A program made the translations under genes and the position numbers. DNA of 64,000 nt. Source: SABI01 sp963678555 (GTDB taxonomy: Bacteria > Spirochaetota > Spirochaetia > Sphaerochaetales > Sphaerochaetaceae). The notes beneath the pieces are model-generated. The model was not told where the DNA came from. It searched no databases and saw only the letters and a program-made list of their open reading frames with translations. The DNA lies in the NCBI GenBank assembly GCA_963678555.2, contig CAXXJA010000002.1, forward strand, positions 1,251,878 to 1,315,877. Direction: 5' to 3'. Shown here piece by piece: positions 58,854 through 64,000 of this stretch; position 1 is the first letter of the stretch; the number at the start of each line of letters is the position of its first letter.

Positions 58854-59495
58854 TTAAAGCTCGCAGACCAAACTTTCCTCTCTCACCTTATTGATCACCT
58901 TTACCTTTCCATCATCTATTTCCACCTTGTTAACATCGAAGTGAACAACAAAAGGATCAGGATCACAAGTAAATATTACTTTTTCACCAAGTATTTCTTT
59001 TTTCTTGCCAATCGTTTTAACTACTAAATCGTAACTATCGTACTTATAGCGATGCAGAACTTGTATTGTCACATCGCCAATTTTCTTCGATTTCGCGCAA
59101 GTATCATATTTAAAACCATCAGTGAAACCATTCTCTAACTTTGCTTGTAAATCAGGTGTGAGGTTTAAATTAAACTGCTTATCAAATCGAGCGAAACCTT
59201 CCAAATACTTCCTAGTGAAGTATCGATGGACATCATCTTCAGTGGCGAACTGATCTAGAGAAACAAACTCCGGATCAAGGCAAACACGGTAGGCCTTATC
59301 GCCTACGACAGACATATCTCTATCATTTCCTTCTTGGAAAACAATTCTGTTGAAAAAGCCCAAGTCTAACTTGAGTTTATTCAGCCAATCAGATATGAAC
59401 AACGTAAGATAGTTCGCCAAGAACTGGTATTTAGCCCGCAATAAAGGCTCAAATTTGGCGGTTTCAAGAGTCATATATACTTGAGTTAGTTTCAT
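58854..59495 (-). CDS. Candidate immunity protein of the Hint-RHS toxin
   Basis: 213 residues, soluble, not recognised. It starts 2 bases after the end of the toxin reading frame (stop at 59498-59500), the normal arrangement of RHS toxin and immunity genes. It contains DDVHRYFTRKYLEGFARFDK and VTIQVLHRYKYDSYDLVVKT. The frame is fully open, although the toxin itself carries two lesions. Confidence 0.65.
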   Translation of the reverse strand: MKLTQVYMTLETAKFEPLLRAKYQFLANYLTLFISDWLNKLKLDLGFFNRIVFQEGNDRDMSVVGDKAYRVCLDPEFVSLDQFATEDDVHRYFTRKYLEGFARFDKQFNLNLTPDLQAKLENGFTDGFKYDTCAKSKKIGDVTIQVLHRYKYDSYDLVVKTIGKKKEILGEKVIFTCDPDPFVVHFDVNKVEIDDGKVKVINKVREESLVCEL

Positions 59496-59497
59496 AG

Positions 59498-61164
59498 CTA
59501 AGGCCTCACATGATAGTCTGGATTTGTAAGATTTTCAGGACGTAGCCCGCGAGCATTAGCAGCCTCAAGCTCAAGCGCTTTTTGCCTAGCCCTAGGACCC
59601 GCTGGAATTTCTGCGATGATAGTTGTATCAAAATCTTCCTTGCCCCACTTACGCCTCTGTCTCTCAGCTCGGTAAGACTTTCCTTTCTTACTGATCTATC
59701 CTTGACTAATACCGGTTTTTACAACTTCGCCGGTTTTATTGTTGCGAATCTCGTATACGTGCTGGGCTTTCTGGCTAAGTCTGGAGTTACCATGCACATC
59801 ATCAAGCTTAGCCGAACAATTATTATGAACCCAAGCCCCTTGTTCACCAACAAAATACGTATGAGTTTCAGCAACCTCGAAATTAAAGGTATCTTGCAGC
59901 TGGCTAGCAGCTTCAACAGCTTCAACGATTAAAACCGCGCCAGAGATGGCGGTCACCTGATCGCCGATCTCAAGCTTACCAGCTTTAGTCCACCCCTTCC
60001 CGATACCCCAGAAGGGATGCTCACTGGTAACGCCGAAGGTTTCCTCGTCTCCTGCTCCACTTTTCAGAGTCAGATTCAGAATCTGCTGGTCATGGTGACG
60101 ATAAAGTCGGACAACAGGCTTCCAGCTGGTTTCTCCGCTGTTCTCATCTTTGGAAGCAACCAGATCTCCAACTTGAATATCCTCTATCGGCTTCAACCCA
60201 TCCGGTGTATGGACAAGGGTGCCTTTGACAAAGCAGAGGCCACCAACCAGATCGTCAACCTTGTTGGTCATTCCTGTTGGAATATCGTCGATCCTGCGGG
60301 TTAAGCGCTTTGTCATTTTTAGCGCTTTACCAAATTTTTTACTAAATTTTATACTGTTAAACAGGTATCCAGCCATCGGAATGGCAGCGCCAGCCGAAAG
60401 AGCGGCCATACCATAGTCACCCTGCAACAGGTACAGCAGGCCATTGGCAATATCAAAAACTTCACCAAATCCCGGGATCATCCCCAACAGATCAAGGGCA
60501 TTATGCAGGTCACAAATGGACGCCAGCCCTAACGGATCGTACAGATTGATGGGGTTTCCAAAGGCATAAAGGTACAGGTTGAGCCCGTCTTTAAACGGAT
60601 CGGTAGTCAGGTAGCGACCGGTATCGGGGTTGTAATAGCGGTTGTAGTTGTAATGCAGACCGCTTCCTGCATCGTAATACTGCCCCGGAAAGCGCAGGTT
60701 GTTGTCGATGGTGGACAGCGGATCAATGGTCGCCTGACCGAAGGCGGCATACCCGGCACTCCAGGCGACGGCGCCACTGTCTGCTGCGGTCATTCGTTGC
60801 GGGGTCCCCAAATGATCGTTGTGATAACAGTAAAGACCACTGCCATCACGCATATAGAGGGGATCGGTCCCCCAGCTGCCGTTCGGATACCAGCCGTAAC
60901 TTTTCAGCCAGTAACCGCTGGCGCTGTATTCACCAACCAGCCCTTCATCGGCATAGACGTACCAGGTTACTGGAGGCCACCTGTTTTTTAATACGGCGTC
61001 CAAAGGGGTCGTAAGTATAGTCGGCGACCCGGCCGTCGGGCAGGTAGATGCGGCTTAAACGGTTGCGGCTGTTGTACTCGTAACGGGTGACCTGAGCGCC
61101 AACGGTTTTGCGCACGGCGTTGCCATTGGCATCATATTCATAGCTGGCAGAGTCATCGATCTGT
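59498..61164 (-). pseudogene. RHS tail with Hint domain and GIY-YIG-like toxin, two lesions
   Basis: The RHS core runs from 61164 (SYEYDANGNAVRKTVGAQVT). An extra A in AGTAACCTGG near 60972 shifts the frame before TWYVYADEGLVGEYSASGYW. The core ends YNPDTGRYLTTDP...DPLGL. A Hint domain of about 140 residues follows (GLCFVKGTLVHTPDG to VTSEHPF and WVHNNC), which should cleave off the tip. The tip reads HVYEIRNNKTGEVVKTGISQ, then TAG at 59696-59698, and stays open in the same frame (ISKKGKSYRAERQRRKWGKE, then PRARQKALELEAANARGL) to 59498. The fold guess is GIY-YIG-like. The 5' RHS is cut by element D. Confidence 0.8.
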
Positions 61165-61165
61165 A

Positions 61166-61312
61166 AAGGGGGCAAGTCTACAGTTGAAGTGTTGTGGCCA
61201 TTTGGTAGTGTAAATTCGTGTCGAGACCACTCCGCATAGAGTATCCGGGGGCCTGGTATCATGTTATGAACCGTGGACGAAGGCACTGTGATGTTTTTGA
61301 AGGTGGGGAGGA
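61166..61312. repeat. Element D, left half only
   Basis: Matches 52676-52820, with the terminal repeat GGGGGCAAGTCTACAGTTGA. It interrupts the RHS reading frame at its left edge and stops at the same internal point where the full element changes to its right half. From 61313 to 61570 I see no gene; the pfp promoter should lie there. Confidence 0.8.
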
Positions 61313-61570
61313 TTTCCATCTCTTTATCGACATTTAATCCCCCCTGCAACTTCCGTAATCCTGTGGAAATTAATCAGTAAAGTTAGGACTAAATAGCTCT
61401 TTCAGGTAGGCAACTCTTTTTCACTCCACCCGAAAATTACCTATCCACTGGAACCGCATCGGCCGCACCAATCTGCGCCCTCATTTTTCAGACAAAATGT
61501 CCCTTGCCATACCCCAGGAAGGCACTACTCTTTAATGAGTGAGTTGTTTTCCTTAGAATAGGAGAAGATT

Positions 61571-62770
61571 ATGACGGCATATAAAGGAACGATTGGAATT
61601 CTGACTGGCGGCGGCGATGTTCCAGGGCTGAATCCGGCGATCAGGGCGATTACGGTGCGGGCGTTGCGCGAGGGGTTCAAGGTCATTGGTATTCGGCGCG
61701 GCTGGGCCGGGCTGGTGGATATGATTCCCGATCCGCAGGCGGACAACAGTAATAATTATCGCGTGCTGAGCGAAGACCTGGTCAACCGCGCCGGGCGGAC
61801 CGGCGGCACTTTTCTACATACCTCCCGAACCCGGCCGAGCCACCTGCCGCTGAGCAACTTGCCTGCCCACCTGCGGGACAAATATCAGGACGATATTAAT
61901 GATGTGACCGCGGATGTGCTGAAAAATATTGAGTTTCTTGGCATTGATACGCTGATTCCCATTGGCGGTGACGATACCCTCAGTTATGGGCTCCGGCTGC
62001 ATCAGGAAGGGGTGAAGGTGGTCGCTATTCCGAAAACCATGGATAACGATGTCCCCGGCACCGACTACTGCATCGGTTTTTCTACCTGCGTCACCCGCAC
62101 CATCGAAATGACCCATAGCCTGCGCACCTGCGCCGGTTCCCACGAACGGTTCCTGGTGCTGGAGGTTTTTGGCCGTTATGCTGGTTTCTCAGCGTTGTTA
62201 CCGGCCATGGCCGGAGCGTCGGATCGCTGTATTATCCCCGAGCATCCGTTTGCCATTGAGAAGTTGGTGGAACTCCTCAGTCAGGATCGACATAAACATC
62301 CGAGTAACTACTCGGTCGTGCTGATTTCCGAAGGTGCGACCATGCTGCATCAGAACAATATGTCCTTTGAAGGGGATGAACAGGATCAGTATGGGCATAA
62401 GAAGCTTGGCGGGATCGGTGATCAGGTGGCCCGTGAATTAAAAGAGTTGTCACCGCAATTCAATGACGGTCGACGGATCAATGTCGTGAATCAGCGGCTT
62501 GGGTACCTGGTTCGTGGCGGTGATCCTGATGCCATCGATTCCATTGTGCCTATGGCGTTTGGCAACCTGGCTCTTGATCTGGTGCTGCAGGGGATTTCCG
62601 GGCGTCTGGTTAGCCTGCGCAACGGCTGCTACGACAATGTGCCCATTGACGTGGTCACCGGTCGCAAGAAAATTGTCGATATCCACAAATACTACAACGC
62701 CGACCGCCTGCGCCCCCGGTACGAGTCCTTCTCCCGGCAGCCGCTGTTCATTATGACCAGCGATGTTTAG
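61571..62770 (+). CDS. pfp: Phosphofructokinase, PPi-dependent type
   Basis: 399 residues, GGAGAAGATT before ATG. It phosphorylates fructose-6-phosphate in glycolysis. ILTGGGDVPGLNPAIRA and IPIGGDDTLSYG carry GGDD, where ATP enzymes have GGDG. AIPKTMDNDVPGTDYCIGFS has Lys in PKT, where ATP enzymes have Gly. Both marks point to pyrophosphate as phosphate donor and a reversible reaction. MTHSLRTCAGSHERFLVLEV and GRYAGFSAL complete the substrate site. Confidence 0.9.
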   Translation: MTAYKGTIGILTGGGDVPGLNPAIRAITVRALREGFKVIGIRRGWAGLVDMIPDPQADNSNNYRVLSEDLVNRAGRTGGTFLHTSRTRPSHLPLSNLPAHLRDKYQDDINDVTADVLKNIEFLGIDTLIPIGGDDTLSYGLRLHQEGVKVVAIPKTMDNDVPGTDYCIGFSTCVTRTIEMTHSLRTCAGSHERFLVLEVFGRYAGFSALLPAMAGASDRCIIPEHPFAIEKLVELLSQDRHKHPSNYSVVLISEGATMLHQNNMSFEGDEQDQYGHKKLGGIGDQVARELKELSPQFNDGRRINVVNQRLGYLVRGGDPDAIDSIVPMAFGNLALDLVLQGISGRLVSLRNGCYDNVPIDVVTGRKKIVDIHKYYNADRLRPRYESFSRQPLFIMTSDV

Positions 62771-62858
62771 CTGTCATTGAGGACGGATGTTCTGGGGCAG
62801 GCACGGTTGATCAGTCCTCCGTGGCTCTGTCCCAGCCCTGACTTCTCTGGTGGGAGGA

Positions 62859-63176
62859 TTAAATGCCGTAGTCGCGCTCGACCTTGGCGACCCGGACCCG
62901 AAAGGCGGAGTACCATTGGTCCCGTCCCAGCTTTTGCGCCAGTTGGTGCTTGGCATTCTGTTTCCAGGTGCTAATCGCATCCGGACTTTCCCAGTAGGAC
63001 ACGGTGATCCCCAAACCGTCTCTGGCCGACTCAACGCCCAGGAAGCCGGGTTGTTTTGCCGCCAGCTCCATCATCTGTGCAGCCATGTCAGCATAACCGT
63101 CATCACCAGCGGTCCGCTGACTGCTGAAAATGACTGCGTAGTAGGGTGGTTTTGGTGTCTCGGCAATATCTGACAT
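62859..63176 (-). CDS. Antibiotic biosynthesis monooxygenase-like protein
   Basis: 105 residues from the ATG at 63174-63176 with GAGGAG before it; an earlier in-frame start lacks such a site. It has the ferredoxin-like ABM fold pattern PYYAVIFSSQRTAGDDGYAD, AAKQPGFLGVESARDGLGIT and VSYWESPDAISTWKQNAKHQ. Many members are heme- or quinone-related or of unknown function. It follows the molybdopterin oxidoreductase gene by 50 bp. Confidence 0.85.
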   Translation of the reverse strand: MSDIAETPKPPYYAVIFSSQRTAGDDGYADMAAQMMELAAKQPGFLGVESARDGLGITVSYWESPDAISTWKQNAKHQLAQKLGRDQWYSAFRVRVAKVERDYGI

Positions 63177-63226
63177 GGTCTCCTCTTTTGACGATCCGGC
63201 TCTTGGTGCAGCACTGGAGGTGGTCT

Positions 63227-64000
63227 TCAAACCTTCTCAATCTCCACATACACCGCATACAGGGCCAGCCCGTCCCCTGAATCCGTCAGTCGGTTCGGGA
63301 TGGCGTTGTTGGTGAAGCCTTCTTTCATCGGAATATTCTTCCAACACATCAGGGTGCCCTGAGCAATATCGTCAGTGACCGCCGCTGCAGCGACAAATTC
63401 GCCGCAGGTTCCTATAACACGCAGCTCGTCACCGGTGGTGATGCTCAGATGGATTGCATCGGCGGTATTGATGTGAACGACCTGCAGCCCCTGCTCCATC
63501 CCCGGCAGGGTCTGCGAGTTGAGATAGCTGGCGTGGGAGGCGGTCAACAGCTGGAGCTTGTTCTGCGACTCGGGCATGGTCAGATCAAGTTCCTGGGTCC
63601 GGTAGGTGCGTTGCGGCATTTCGGTTTTTTTGATCTGGGCGCGTTCCTTGATTTTGAGCGGCAGGCGCAGCTTGTCGGCCAGCAGGGTGGCGCATCGACG
63701 TCGCTCAGTTCGCTGGTCAGGTTGGTGCGGCTGTAATTGTGGGAGAAGAAGTTACTGGCCATGAAGTCGCTTTGCGCGAACATGCCGCCGACTTTCAGGA
63801 AAAAGGTCGCCTGCTGCGCGGTCTCATCATGATTGGTGCCGATCACCAGGCTTGGGGTTGCGCTCATCCCGGCGCGCCAGAGTTGAACATCCGGCATGGT
63901 CATGAGCGGATTGGCGGCAACATTGACAAACAGGTCGAACTCACCGTCAGCCAGGACTGTGGCGAGTTGGTCGATATGGACCTGGCCGGCAAAGTTGGCG
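63227..64000 (-). pseudogene. Molybdopterin oxidoreductase, C-terminal part, frameshifted
   Basis: It runs off the right edge. The upstream frame reads VHIDQLATVLADGEFDLFVN, then TPSLVIGTNHDETAQQATFF and SRTNLTSELSDVDA. The homologous continuation TLLADKLRLPLKIKERAQIK, MPQRTYRTQELDLTMPESQN and the dinucleotide-binding end domain (VVHINTADAIHLSITTGDEL) is in another frame. One base is missing near 63690 (GATGCGCCACC). The family covers formate dehydrogenases and related reductases; the cofactor-binding N-terminus is outside. It may be a real break or a sequencing error. Confidence 0.75.

Noticed and set aside
61166..61349. RHS protein start at 61349
   Set aside because: The first part of that frame is element D sequence. 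RHS similarity begins only at about 61164, so the frame start is an artefact of the insertion.

Overview
The window looks like a chromosomal segment of a Desulfuromonadales-type bacterium (Desulfuromonas, Pelobacter or Geobacter relatives). I infer this from the gene style: several c-di-GMP enzymes, a PAS-type kinase with a cysteine cluster, a HoxEFU/Hnd-type diaphorase, a PPi-type phosphofructokinase and an EndoQ-helicase fusion. No rRNA, tRNA or CRISPR array was seen. The assignment is inference; no marker gene settles it.

Left part (1-15,000) is mostly ordinary and mostly minus strand: the start of sucC, a transaldolase, a YHS-like protein, folK, a VOC protein, glgC, two EamA transporters, a GST, a dCache-GGDEF protein, an MFS transporter, a DUF1488 protein, a PAS kinase, a cupin and a membrane-bound LuxR-type regulator. 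Small terminal-inverted-repeat elements sit between genes (395-585, 4038-4186).

15,000-40,000 is mixed. A discoidin-type lipoprotein gene is followed by an AT-rich unknown gene lying between two copies of the lipoprotein 3' end. Then come a methyltransferase, an OsmC protein, the 1076-residue EndoQ-UvrD fusion, a tandem array of a hairpin-rich repeat of about 600 bp (24,657-26,098), a phosphoesterase, an orphan NADH diaphorase (HoxEFU-like, no hydrogenase), a 5'-truncated RstB-like kinase fused head-on to an outer-membrane protein fragment, a frameshifted FIST sensor with a GAF-PAS-GGDEF partner, an MFS transporter, lplA and a DUF4124 protein.

40,600-45,730 is a gene-cassette array: small AT-rich, same-strand genes of unknown function separated by attC-like sites, with no integron integrase in the window (a CALIN). 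A decayed tyrosine-recombinase fragment lies inside it. It is followed by a HAMP receptor with two PhnD-like binding proteins, an ISL3 remnant and a large Cache-GAF-HD-GYP phosphodiesterase.

52,676-61,320 is a decayed polymorphic-toxin (RHS) region bounded by copies of one inverted-repeat element. It has one RHS tail with a Hint domain and a GIY-YIG-like toxin, two further RHS-core tails each joined to the same 375-bp element, an orphan GH-E-like toxin with an ankyrin immunity gene, several candidate immunity genes and an inactivated IS200 copy. Several toxins carry stops or frameshifts while their candidate immunity genes stay open. The window ends with a PPi-type phosphofructokinase, an antibiotic-biosynthesis-monooxygenase-like protein and the frameshifted 3' part of a molybdopterin oxidoreductase gene.
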